NCBI GenBank assembly: GCA_009667805.1
Contig: CM019064.1
Location: forward strand, 381,111,120 to 381,175,119
Direction: 5' to 3'
DNA length: 64,000 nucleotides
DNA from: Leptobrachium leishanense
Lineage: Eukaryota > Chordata > Amphibia > Anura > Megophryidae
Shown here piece after piece: positions 48,353-58,187 of this stretch. Position 1 is the first letter of the stretch. The number at the start of each line of letters is the position of its first letter. Made by a program: the position numbers and the translations under genes. The notes beneath the pieces are model-generated. The model had not been told where the DNA came from, made no database searches, and saw nothing but the letters and a program-made list of their open reading frames with translations.

Positions 48353-48386
48353 GGGATTAAAGTCCCAGCAGGGACTGAAACGTTGA
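48353..48386 (+). ncRNA. degenerate hammerhead-like motif
   Basis: GGATTAAA, stem-loop GTCCCAGCAGGGAC, then TGAAACG. Stem II is perfect and GAAAC is kept. The CUGANGA part has changed. Confidence 0.4.
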
Positions 48387-48460
48387 ATTATGCTACATAA
48401 TAAAAGTATTTGTTTCTAATAATAAGTCTCTGTGTGTGTCCGGAACCTGGGTTCTCTATG

Positions 48461-48781
48461 TATATATACTGTATATAATATATAATTCCTCGCACGCGCA
48501 TATTTTATGCTGTGCGCAAATCTTAGATTTATTATTTACATATTATAAATAATCAAAAACTGGTAATTTTCATGATCGTTATCAGAACCCAAATAAATAA
48601 ACTCCAAAAAGTGTAGATCAGGAACTAAGGTTGAAAGCAAGAGCGATTCACTAAGCCGGCACCCCCTTGTATGCATACCTTTGATATACTGTATATATAT
48701 ATATATATATAATATCCAATATGAACCTGCATGCACCAATTGCACAATTGCCCAGGTGCAGAAAATCTGTGTGAAAAATGT
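48461..48781. other. TA-rich sequence between foldbacks
   Basis: TATATACTGTATATA words at 48461-48480 and 48688-48710. No gene. Confidence 0.6.
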
Positions 48782-49001
48782 AGAAACCCCAGTATGTACT
48801 GGATGGATGCACTCAGGGTCTTAAAAAGTAAAAAAAATGATGCTTTATTGAATCATGTTAAAATACTGCCCCTAAGTTTCGGCCTTAATAAAGGCTCCGG
48901 AGAGGGCCGAAACGACGGGAGAAGCTTTTGGGCAGTATTTTAACATGATTCTTTTTGCTTTAGACCCTGAGTGCATCCGTCCAGTACATACTGGGGTTTC
49001 T
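48782..49001. mobile_element. Penelope-like foldback, compact
   Basis: Nearly the whole element is an inverted repeat: AGAAACCCCAGTATGTACTG...ATGTTAAAATACTGCCC against GGGCAGTATTTTAACAT...CAGTACATACTGGGGTTTCT. The centre has GTTTCGGCC and GGCCGAAAC. TATATACTGTATATA follows at once. Confidence 0.6.
48882..48918 (+). ncRNA. degenerate hammerhead-like motif
   Basis: CTTAATAA, stem-loop AGGCTCCGGAGAGGGCC, then GAAACG. GAAAC is kept and stem II mostly pairs. CUGANGA reads CUUAAUAA. Confidence 0.4.
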
Positions 49002-49082
49002 ATATAAATACACAATATATATACTGTATATATACTGTAAATTCGATAGGCCGTGTTAGTCCAGATGCGACTTATAGCAATA

Positions 49083-49180
49083 TGTAGTGATACCTTTTTT
49101 ATTGTACTAGCGTTACATTTAAAAGCTTGTCTTTTAAATGTAACGTTAGTCCAATAAAAAAAGGTATCACTACGTACTGC
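49083..49180. repeat. near-perfect palindrome in TA-rich DNA
   Basis: GTAGTGATACCTTTTTTATTG...TTACATTTAAAAGC and its inverse meet at about 49130. Flanked by TATATACTGTATATA on both sides. The same type of foldback as its neighbours. Confidence 0.75.
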
Positions 49181-51257
49181 TATACTCGTGATTTTTATAT
49201 ATATACTGTATATACATAAGGAAAAATTAATTCCATGTAAGTAAAAATGAAGTCTTGCCTTGCGTGTGTATGCACGGGTAGGTATATGTTTAATTTTCTT
49301 TACTTTTCATTTAGCAATTAGAAATTAAGAAAACGTTGCGTTTATGCTCCCTTTAAAATGGATTCATGTATAGTCACTATATAAAGTAAGCTTCTACCCT
49401 CTGATCCACTGCACCAAGCTTGTTTTATGGGCAAAAGTGTAAGAAACAGACTTCTAAGTGGTCTTTCAAGCACTACAGCTTAAAGATCGCGATTTTTTTT
49501 AAAAATAAAACTAAATCGTATCCTACTCCTTTTCTACATCATCCGCGGTCTGAACCTCATTGGTAAAACTGCATTGTAGATGACACTCTATAGGATGAGA
49601 TCGTGCATATATCTTGGTTTATAAATTAAAATAATAAAAACAATACAAACAGGAGATTTCACCTTTTTTTTTATATATCTGTATGCCCGAGGACAAAATT
49701 TATATTCATGCTCATGGTTGGGATCAGTAACAGAGAGCTAGATAATGCTGCTCCACAAATACAGACTTCCACTTGATACAGGATGCTTCGATTCTGCTAA
49801 GTAAGCAGATAAGAACAGATATTCTCTTAGGTTCAGTGCGGAAAAAACAAAACACTTACTGCAATGTAGACCAATTTTCTGATTTGTATGTATCACAGCC
49901 GGTATCAGTGGTCTAAAAACAATGAGGGCTGAATAAATCAAGAGCTAGCAATTTAATTACAGTACATCAGGCCAAAAGCTTGGTGAAGGGACTTTCATCA
50001 GTGGTTGGCGAACCGGCTGACAGTCCCTGTCTTCCATACACAACTACACAAATGTATATTTGAGAATTCTACGTATGCATTTGTACTCATATCTTACAGC
50101 GCTCGTTTGTGTACACATACATGACCCAGGGTTTCAGGCTTTTTTTTTGTCTGTGGCACACAATACTTGTGCAAACACAGAGCTGTTTGGGAGGGAGGTG
50201 GCAGGCTGTGTGATGATTAATTGCCGCAGCTCTGTGTGTTGGCTGGGGTGGGGGCCTCAGAGATACGATTCAAAGGAGAATTCCAAATATTTAAATTGCT
50301 AATGATGTTTTACATTGACTCCATGTGTCCTGTACTCCCAACTCACTCGCAGACCTACAAAGGTGTGGGGGTTTGAAGCCCCAGGAAAAAAAAAATGTGT
50401 ATGTTGCCTCTGACAGGCCTTGCGTTTGAGAGGTTTTTTTTATTTTTTGTCCCTTTTAATTTTCAGAATTACTTCAAGGAAAGCATCAGGGAACACACGG
50501 GATATAAACAGCTGCCGGTAAAGTTTCCAAGCTGGGAAGGCTTTACATTTTCCTGCCTGAAATGGAGATAATGCTATAATGGATCCAAAAGCATGCCGAA
50601 CGAAAATGTATTATATCCACATTCACATGACCGATGGTATCAAACTAACACGATTTGATGCTCATTTTGGATTCAGCAAACACCTGACATTAGGACAGCC
50701 ATCAGGGGGTGACATTCCATGATCTGTTCAGGGGTCCAATGGCTCAAGGGGGCCCTGACCCTTACCAAACACTGTGCTACATGTCGAAGTACCTCAGATG
50801 TATGGACCTTCCATGCCAAACTGAATTGACCTATCGGGATACCAATAAATTTCCTGTTGGGCTGGGGTATCTGGGGCCAATAAAAACACTCTGGCTAATC
50901 TCTGGCAAAGCGAACCCTCTCCACCAGGGAACACATTTTATCTGCCATGTATTTGCCCACTCCCTGTAAAATAAGGTAAACAGGAAACAAGGCAAAATGT
51001 TTTATTTTTAATTAGTTTATGGAAAAAAGCCAGCTGTGGGAAGGGGGCACGGATCAGTGGATCCGTAAGGGGTCCCAAGTTTTCTGATGGCTGCCCTGCC
51101 TGACACCCCTATCACACACAGGACTGTCATGTAACATATTGACATCCACTACTGGCATCACTCCCTGGCCACATACAGGATTATATCCAATATTTTCAAA
51201 TAACAATCCCATCCCAACAATCCCACTTGAAATCCACATTTATATCTAGAGAAAATA
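49181..51257. other. no gene recognised
   Basis: Apparently unique AT-rich sequence over 2 kb. I find no coding frame with recognisable motifs. A CAGTGGTTGGCGAACC word at 49999 resembles a hAT end but has no partner. Confidence 0.5.
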
Positions 51258-51479
51258 GTTGTCAGTAGACATGTGCACAGCACAAAATTTCGTTTTGAAC
51301 TAATGGATTAGTCCTAAAATGCAATTTATTTAGTTACTAAAGAAATTCGTTTTCAGTTCTTTAGTATGAAAACTAATTTCATTCATCCGAAAACCAATGG
51401 ATACAATTACTATTGTAGCGGCTCCTCAGAGTGCTGAGATCGCTGCTTGTTACAGTATCTCTCACTCTCAGCACAATGT

Positions 51480-51613
51480 GGGCCATATTACATAGTTGGT
51501 GCTAACATAACCAGAGCTGTTGTAAACTTCCCAGAGCCATTATAGCCTATGGAGGTTTTCAGTTTACAACAGCTCTGGTTAAGTTAGCAACAACATTGTA
51601 ATACTGCCCCGTG
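51480..51613. mobile_element. short palindromic MITE inside the hAT element
   Basis: GGGCCATATTACATAGTTGG...AACCAGAGCTGTTGTAAAC and its inverse ending AACATTGTAATACTGCCCC. Related to 31097-31222. It may be flanked by GTG. Confidence 0.7.
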
Positions 51614-51861
51614 TCAGGCAAAGCTGTTACAGTAACTGACTGCTGCTCATCACAGCGCTCAGAGTTTCAGTAAAACTAGTACATAATATTTTTATATATA
51701 AGAGGTTAGAACAATATTATTTCCTTGTTTCACTGAAACTCTGAGCGCTGTTACAGTCAGTTACTGTAACAACTGAGCCTGATACATTGTACTGAGAGAT
51801 AATGTAACAAGCAGCCGATCTCAGCGCTCACAGCCACTGGATTTAAAGGGCTGAAAATAAA

Positions 51862-51990
51862 GGATCCTCTCTGTATAATGTATACAACATCCTCCTGCAT
51901 TAATACCCCTCTCTGTATAATGTATAGAACATCCTCCTGCATTAATTAATGCCCCTCTCTGTATAGAACATCCTACTGCATTGGCATGTG
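51862..51990. repeat. tandem repeat, about 45-bp unit
   Basis: Three copies of CCTCTCTGTATAATGTAT...ACATCCTCCTGCATTAAT, the third shortened. Confidence 0.8.
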
Positions 51991-52227
51991 GAGGGTGCAG
52001 AACTTCGGATGTTGCGATGTTGCGCTCTTCATTGCTGGTCTCCTTCACTCATCAATGTAATATCACAAAAAGGACTGAAACTAAAATGTAGTGCATTTTA
52101 TTTTAGTTTCTTTCGTTTTTTGTACTGAGCAGTTTCGTTTCTCTTGAGTCATACTAAAACTAAATTATCCCAAAATTCTGACTAAATCGTTTTAGTACTA
52201 AAACGAATGCACATGTCTAGTTGTCAG

Positions 52228-52986
52228 CCTAAGGCGTCGCTCCCACTGGGGCCTCAGTTGATGTAATTTCTGTAGAATGCCGTTATACGTACATTCCAAA
52301 CAAAAATACCCTTACATTTACCTTTACCTGTCTGCCAAAAGAGCTGAATGAGCCTTCTTACTTCAACTGTATTAGGTTAATTTCTACATTTTGTGCACAA
52401 GAAGGGCCTCATGTTGAACTTGGCCTAAGGCATCACCAACCATACAGCCAACAATGACCCACATCATACAGAAGATCACAAATTTTACCCAAGTCAACAT
52501 TCACATCAAATGCAGACACATGATGTTCATTCGTTCATTACACACTTAAGATGATTTTTTCAATCATTGGTTTCTAAAGTGCAGATAGGTTTGCATATCG
52601 TATAGTAGAAATGAGCTGCAGTTATTGGGATGGTGGCTGCCATGGGTGCTGTAGAAAAGAATAGGAGCAAGAAGTATAGGGAATGTTAAGAGGCAGCTGA
52701 CCCTAAGATATTTTGTTTAATGTGTCCATGGCAATGCCCGTATCAGATCCGGCCATCATAGGTGTGAGGAATGGGGGTGCTGATATACTGGTTTTGCTTG
52801 ACCTCCTTTTATATTTCTATTTTTACACTAAGGGATCCAAGTCTTCAAACTCTAACACATGGGTAATAGAATTATTATAAGTATGTAAATTTTATAGCTA
52901 GTGGACCACGATATGCAGTTCCTGCGCACCTTGTAGGTCGATGGATGTGAAAACCGTTTAGCCAGTGTGTGGGGAAGCTGGTTAGG
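52228..52986. other. no gene recognised
   Basis: AT-rich sequence, nothing assigned. Confidence 0.5.
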
Positions 52987-53055
52987 TGGACGTACTTGAA
53001 AACGAGAGAAATCTCAATGTACCCTTCCTGGTAAAATCCTTTAGAAATAAATAAA
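52987..53055 (+). repeat. SINE/LINE 3' tail
   Basis: ACTTGAAAACGAGAGAAATC...CTTCCTGGTAAAATCC and AAATAAATAAAT. Tail only. Confidence 0.8.
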
Positions 53056-53509
53056 TTGTGGGAGAGCCAATAAACTGGTGTGTATGGGATTATTGGGACG
53101 CTGGTCAGTCATAAACAGGGGAACCAATCACAGGTTGAGAGGTTGAAATAACCAGTCAGTGCATGGTTGAGCCATTACACCAGTGTGCAGGTTAGCTGTA
53201 CATCAGGTTCCAGAGAGCTGGTCAGCGAGTGTGAAAGACTGCCGATCAGTCAACTTATTTGCTAAGTGTGTCATCTGTCATGTAAAAGACAAAACTGTAG
53301 TACGTAATTGAAGCAGTTGTCTGGTCCTGATTTTCCAGCCACCACAGTAGGCTTTCTTGGTGGCAGCACAGGCAGTACCATAAAATCTGGCAAACCCGTG
53401 CTTGAACTCTACCTGAGCATTGTACTGCCTGTTTGGAAGGAAGACAGATGCAGCACCAAAGGCCAGGCAGGTACAAATACGTGGGAGTGGTATGAATTAA
53501 TCAGACAGA
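53056..53509. other. no gene recognised
   Basis: Nothing assigned. Confidence 0.5.
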
Positions 53510-53512
53510 TAA

Positions 53513-53838
53513 GGCCAAGGTCAGACGAGTGTACTGGGTGCGCCCGTACTGACGTGCCTCCCGGCGTCCATCGCAGCGTTGTGATGTTTCGATGGAGCCG
53601 GTCACACGCTGTAGCGCGCGCACGAATTGCACTTGAACATGCAGAAAGCCTCCCCGTCAAACACTAGATGCCTGTTGGAAGGGCTGCAGAGCGCGATCCT
53701 GCATAGAGGGATCGAGCCTTGCAGCGCTGAGTGCACTAACTACACTCGGCGAGGTGGCCAGACGGGCGTCAAAGTGGAAGGTCGTCCACTCTCACGGAGG
53801 TTCCTTCCGCTCTCAAAGACGCTTGTCTGACCCTGGCC
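53513..53838. mobile_element. Harbinger-like MITE, TAA duplication
   Basis: 326 bp, ends GGCCAAGGTCAGACGAGTG and GCTTGTCTGACCCTGGCC, flanked by TAA (53510-53512, 53839-53841). The interior is nearly collinear with 44275-44608. Confidence 0.83.
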
Positions 53839-53889
53839 TAAAAAGAAAGGTTTTGGGGTTGAGTTTGTGCTCGTAAAAGGCACAGCTTA

Positions 53890-54223
53890 CCCTGCGGTCA
53901 CATGGGCACACTGATTGCGCACAGTGTGTCCGTTGAAACGGATGCACTTTATAAGGGATGAGATTGTGGTTACATTATATCGGTTAGTTTTGACTGACGT
54001 TGAGAAAAAGAAAAAAAGCTGTATGCAGGGGTTTCTCTACGTCCGTTGTAGCTTTTTCACGTTGATGTCATTTTTGGCGTCCGTTGCAACATGCGTTGTC
54101 CGTGTGTGAAAGCTTGCTCACGTGCTTCATGTGTTGGTCTCTATTGACTCTTTTGAAAAGCTACGACGGTCAGCAAACAGCGCGGTCAGACGGACGCGAA
54201 AATACGCTCGTGCGACCGCAGCC
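53890..54223. mobile_element. Harbinger-like MITE, second TIR variant
   Basis: 334 bp, ends CCCTGCGGTCACATGGGC and CGCTCGTGCGACCGCAGCC. Flanks TTA and TTG. GCGGTC replaces the GGGTCAGACG of the other copies, so it is a related subfamily. Confidence 0.65.
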
Positions 54224-55031
54224 TTGGTCAACTGTTTCCCAGTCTGTATAAATGTATGACTATCTGTATGTGTGTAAATGTATCACTGTGGATGGGTACG
54301 TAAAGGTATGGCTGTGTGTATATGTGTGTTTGTACATGAATGACAGTAGGTAAAAATGCTTGGTTATGTCTGTGTTCACGAATGTATGGCAGTCTGTGTA
54401 TATATTATGTGTGGTTATGTATGTGTATACATACATGGCTGTGCGTGTAAATGCATGGCTGAATGTTTATGTTTAAAAGTAAATATATAAACGGTCAGCT
54501 TGATCTATAGATGACCAGCTCAGCTTTCTGGACCTGTCTGGCTCTGATAATATGAGGGTTTGGATACAGCATGCTTCACCTTTTCTGTGTTTGTCTAGTC
54601 CATAGCATTATCCAGGCACTATTAGCCAATTTCTAGATGTCATGGCAACCTGGCATCCAGGGTATCTCTAGACCTGGCATAGTATTTATAATTGCAGGTT
54701 ATGAGCTAGAACATCTGCTTGTTTCTAATATGTACAAAGGGGAGAGGAAACGGCCTTTGCAGATGTTCTGATGAACAGCACTCATGGCCGTCATCAGGAG
54801 GCGAAGGCCCTCTGAGCCTCCTGGAGCCTACGGGCACATTCAACACTGAGCACTGACACCACGGGGGGGGGCAGTTACGTGGGGAGTTGCAGGTTGCACT
54901 GTTCTCCCACTATGACCACCAGTGATATGATGGAATATTAAACTGGTCTGGCGGACTTGTCTGTTCTTGTTCGCTACTGATCTGGCCCAATCTCTTGATC
55001 TAAGCAGTTTTACTCATTCATATCCAAAATT
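54224..55031. other. no gene recognised
   Basis: Loose ATGTGTG/TGTATG-rich sequence at 54240-54470, then unassigned DNA. Confidence 0.5.
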
Positions 55032-55040
55032 CCAGCTAAT

Positions 55041-55692
55041 TATTATTATTATTATTATTATTCTTTATTTATAAAGCGCCAGCATATTCCGCAGCGCTGT
55101 ACAATAAGCACAGTATAGACAGGGTTACAATACATTGAACAACATTTGACAAACAGTACAGGAGGAGATGAGGGCCCTATTCCCGTAGGAACTCACAATC
55201 TAGGAGGGTTGGGGTTGGAAACAGGAGGAGAGGACTGTAAGGTGAGAGTGATTGATGGTTGCGTCAGTGAGTTGGGTGGTAGGCTTCCCTAAATAGGAAT
55301 GTTTTAAGGGAGCGTTTGAAGGAAGAGAAGTTAGGGGAAAGTCTGACAGTACGAGGGAGAGCGTTCCAGAGAGTGGGGGATTTGCGTGAGAAATCCTGCA
55401 GTCTATCATGGGAAGAGGTGATGCGGGGAGAAGCTAGGCGCAGGTCACTGTTTGACCTTAGGGAGCGGGCTGGGGTGTATTTGGTGATTAGTGAGGACAG
55501 GTAGTGGGGAGCTGAGTTAGTGAGCTTTTGTAGGTAAGGATAAGGATTTTGAACTTAATTCTGCAGTGGATGGGGAGCCAGTGAAGGGACTCGCAGAGGG
55601 GAGCGGCAGAGACAGAGCGGCGGGTGAGGTGAATTAGCCTGGCGGAGGCGTTCAGGATGGATTGTAGGGGGGAGAGGTGGGACAGAGGGAGG
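55041..55692 (-). pseudogene. 5'-truncated L2-clade LINE, near twin of 47036
   Basis: On the minus strand this is the 3' end of an L2-type LINE: residual RT C-terminus (SLHWLPIHCRIKFKIL, then a frame change near 55525), and the tail with CCTAGATTGTGAGTTCC and (AAT)n at 55040-55062. It is 5'-truncated at GGCCTCC. CCAGCTAAT flanks both sides (55032-55040, 55693-55701), though CCAG also belongs to the L2, so the duplication may be only 5 bp. Relative to 47036 I see only scattered differences. Confidence 0.85.
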
Positions 55693-55799
55693 CCAGCTAA
55701 TATGCTTCTGATTACATTGATCATACAATAAAAATAAAGCCAACAGGCAAACCATTAAAAATTGTAATAAATATAAAATAATAATAAGTTAATAATGCT

Positions 55800-55990
55800 A
55801 ATCATCATTGAATCATATTTATTTTTCTGTTAATCTGTATATTTGGTTTTGTGTTAATATCTTGCATTTTACTACTTTGTATTTCTGGAACCACTCAATG
55901 TTCTTGAACTCAGGACATACTTGAAAACGAGAGAAATCTCAATGTATCCTTCCTGGTAAAATCCTTTATAAATAAATAAATAAATCAGTC
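55800..55990 (+). repeat. long form of the SINE/LINE 3' tail
   Basis: TTAATCTGTATATTTGG, CTACTTTGTATTTCTGG, AATGTTCTTGAACTCAGG, then ACTTGAAAACGAGAGAAATC and (AAAT)n. No tRNA head. Same as 1893-2125 and 63565-63750 in inverse. Confidence 0.75.
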
Positions 55991-56267
55991 ATGAGTTACC
56001 TCCCCATTTGATGGTTTGGTTGCCAAGGAAATTGCAAGCACCCTCCCATTTATTTAGATTTACAGAATAATTTTGTATTCTAGAGTGCTGACATCACCAG
56101 ATGTTTTAATTTAAAAAAAATATAGCGCACGAGGCAAAAAAATGTGTCATGTATTATGTACTATACAGGAAATAGAATGGATCAAAGGAGTCCATGTGGT
56201 ACTTGTGCTTTTTAAAATGAACCCCCCCCCCACAGAAATGTGCGTTGCAATCTGAACTCCCACAAAC

Positions 56268-56405
56268 GCACGCCTTACTGTAAACCCCATAAATGTGTGT
56301 CTTACCGTAAATTCTGGACATGCACATTTTGTACTGTAAATCATGTAAATGGGAGTCTTACTTTAAATGATGTAAATACGAGTGCTACTGTAAATCCCAG
56401 ACTTG
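56268..56405. repeat. degenerate minisatellite, about 28-bp unit
   Basis: Five units sharing CTTACTGTAAA...TGTAAAT words with changes. Confidence 0.6.
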
Positions 56406-56571
56406 CCCAATTTTATGTAACAGTAGCAATAGTACAGTACGAACTTGCGGGTTGGAAATATAACAGTGAAATATTAAAGCAGGGACTTGCAGGATAAAAA
56501 TATAATTGCCAAATATTAATTACGGACTTTATTACTGCAACAGAAAATATCATTTGTGGAGTTGGGAGTAA

Positions 56572-56796
56572 TTATTATTATTATTATCCTTTATTTATAT
56601 AGCACCACAAATTCCGCAGCGCTTTACAAGATCAGTGTACAAGGGGTTGATACATTAGAATAGCTCACATGGATGATACGGCCTGATACGGTCCCTGTTC
56701 CCTAGGGAATTTACAATCTGTGAGATGTACAGGTATTTTGTAAGGCAGACGCATCCATATCGTTAGGTGTCTTGCCCAAGGACACTCACTGGTGGT
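56572..56796 (-). repeat. L2-tail/SINE-core composite repeat
   Basis: (TTA)n then TTTATTTATATAGCACCACA...CCGCAGCGCTTTACAAG, and further right GTTAGGTGTCTTGCCCAAGG, the inverse of the SINE core. On the minus strand this is a V-SINE-like core followed by an L2-type tail, a SINE using another LINE's tail. Confidence 0.65.
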
Positions 56797-57238
56797 CAGG
56801 GCTGGATTAAGACTCTGGGCCTGGAGCTGATGATTTTGGTGGCTTATTTTGGAATTTAGTGAAATGAAAACATATTTTAGGTTATTTAATAGTGCAGATA
56901 CGGGTATATCTAACCAGGCAGATACTGTGAGGAAATTTCCATTGAGATTTCAATCATTTACAACGTGTAAAATATTTTTTTTACATTTTATCATCCAAAC
57001 CGTTTTGGTTATATATTCTATTGGGAATTCTTTTTTAAAAAATTTAAATGGAAATCTGTTACTGCATTTGTCTGAGAAAATATACAATTTTAAACAAAAA
57101 AATTAAATATTTCCCTTGTGTTTTGGAGGATGGTGTTTTATGAATAATATGACTATGTATAAACTTCGCTCCCAGCGTGGGAAATTTAAAAGTTGAATAA
57201 TGGCAGTGGTATTGCTCATGTTATATGTGACAAATGGA
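56797..57238. mobile_element. hAT left-end fragment and dispersed repeat
   Basis: CAGGGCTGGATTAAGACTCT at 56797 is a hAT-type left end without a partner. From about 57200 the sequence (GTGACAAATGGACAATG) is the dispersed repeat that the chromovirus entered. Confidence 0.45.
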
Positions 57239-57243
57239 CAATG

Positions 57244-58173
57244 TGTCACGGGGACCCAGGGGATGCGGCGCCTGGCAGCAGCTTCCTCGCTGCTCGCTGG
57301 CCAGGCGCCGAATGTAAGCGCTTCGGGCCCGCTCACGTGACGCCAGGGGCGGGGCCTGGCGCTGTGACGCGGACCCGCCGGGTTTAAAGCCCAGTCTCTC
57401 CCATACACCGGTGCCCTGACGTGGTATTCACCTCCCGCAGAGCTCTTGTGTGATGGCTATCTCCTGTGTTAATCCTGTGTATGACCCTTGGCATTGGCAA
57501 ACGAACCCTCCTGTGTATGACCCTTGGCATTGGCAAACGAACCTCCTGTGTATGACCCTTGGCATTGGCAAACGAACCCTCCTGTGTATAACCCTTGGCA
57601 TTGGCAGACGAACCCTCCTGTGTATTGACCCTTGGCATTGGCAAACGAACCCTCCTGTGTATGACCCTTGGCATTGGCAAACGAACCCTCCTGTGTATGA
57701 CCCTTGGCATTGGCAAACGAACCCTCCTGTGTATGACTCCTGGCATTGGCATTTACTCTGTTCTAGGTTCTGCCCTTAACGTTGGTACGAGGTCAGTCTG
57801 TGTGGCACCCTAAGCACGCATCAGACTACCTCTGCTATTACTAAAGTCCTAGGGAGGACTTGTGATCTGGTCTGTACCCCTGTCTGGTATTTCCCTTTCT
57901 TTGTCTGTTACCTGTTTCGTTGCCTTTATAGCTTTGCCGACCATTCAAGGATCGGAAGAGTAGAAAGGGAGCTGCATAAAGAGATTTATATCTTAGTAGT
58001 CAGAAAGATTCGTGACAATACTCTATTCCATACCTCTGTCTGGTGTTACCCCTTGTTTTTATATTGTCTGGTTATTTGTCTGTTTAGTATCACCGACCAT
58101 TCAAGGATCGGAAGGGTAGAGAGCGGTCTGCGTAAAGGGACCACACTTTTGGTAATCAGGGGGATCCGTGACA
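57244..58173 (+). repeat. 5' LTR of the chromovirus
   Basis: 930 bp, TG...CA. Contains a GC hairpin (GGCGCCTGGC...GCCAGGCGCC, 57266-57309), a TTTAAAG TATA-like word near 57383, and eight copies of a 36-bp repeat (57473-57746) with CCTTGGCATTGGCAAACGAA. A duplicated 3' part follows, in which GACCATTCAAGGATCGGAAG and CGTGACA each occur twice. Confidence 0.95.
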
Positions 58174-58187
58174 TTACGTCAGGGCCA

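Larger units (their letters stand above)
46642..48460 (+). mobile_element. Penelope-like foldback, hosting a second transposon
   Basis: Arms TAGAGAATCCAGGTTCTGGA...TTATTAGAAACAAA (46643-46690) and TTTGTTTCTAATAATAAG...GGAACCTGGGTTCTCTA (48402-48458) are inverse. A hammerhead-like motif lies at 48353-48384. The middle is a GGCCCTATTACA element. TATATA microsatellites lie on both sides. The Penelope assignment is by structure only. Confidence 0.5.
51266..52219. mobile_element. foldback hAT element, 8-bp duplication GTTGTCAG
   Basis: 954 bp, ends TAGACATGTGCA and TGCACATGTCTA, flanked by a perfect GTTGTCAG on both sides (51258-51265, 52220-52227). Subterminal AAAACGAA words. The interior has inverted halves (GCGCTCAGAGTTTCAGT and ACTGAAACTCTGAGCGC), a nested MITE and a tandem repeat. 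No transposase. Confidence 0.88.

Noticed and set aside
49999..50020. CAGTGGTTGGCGAACC as a hAT end
   Set aside because: No inverted partner or 8-bp duplication found downstream.
57384..57779. Open frames with IHRRVRLPMPRV repeats and 36-bp repeats resembling a CRISPR array
   Set aside because: The repeats are head-to-tail without unique spacers, lie in both LTRs of a retrotransposon, and the setting is eukaryotic.
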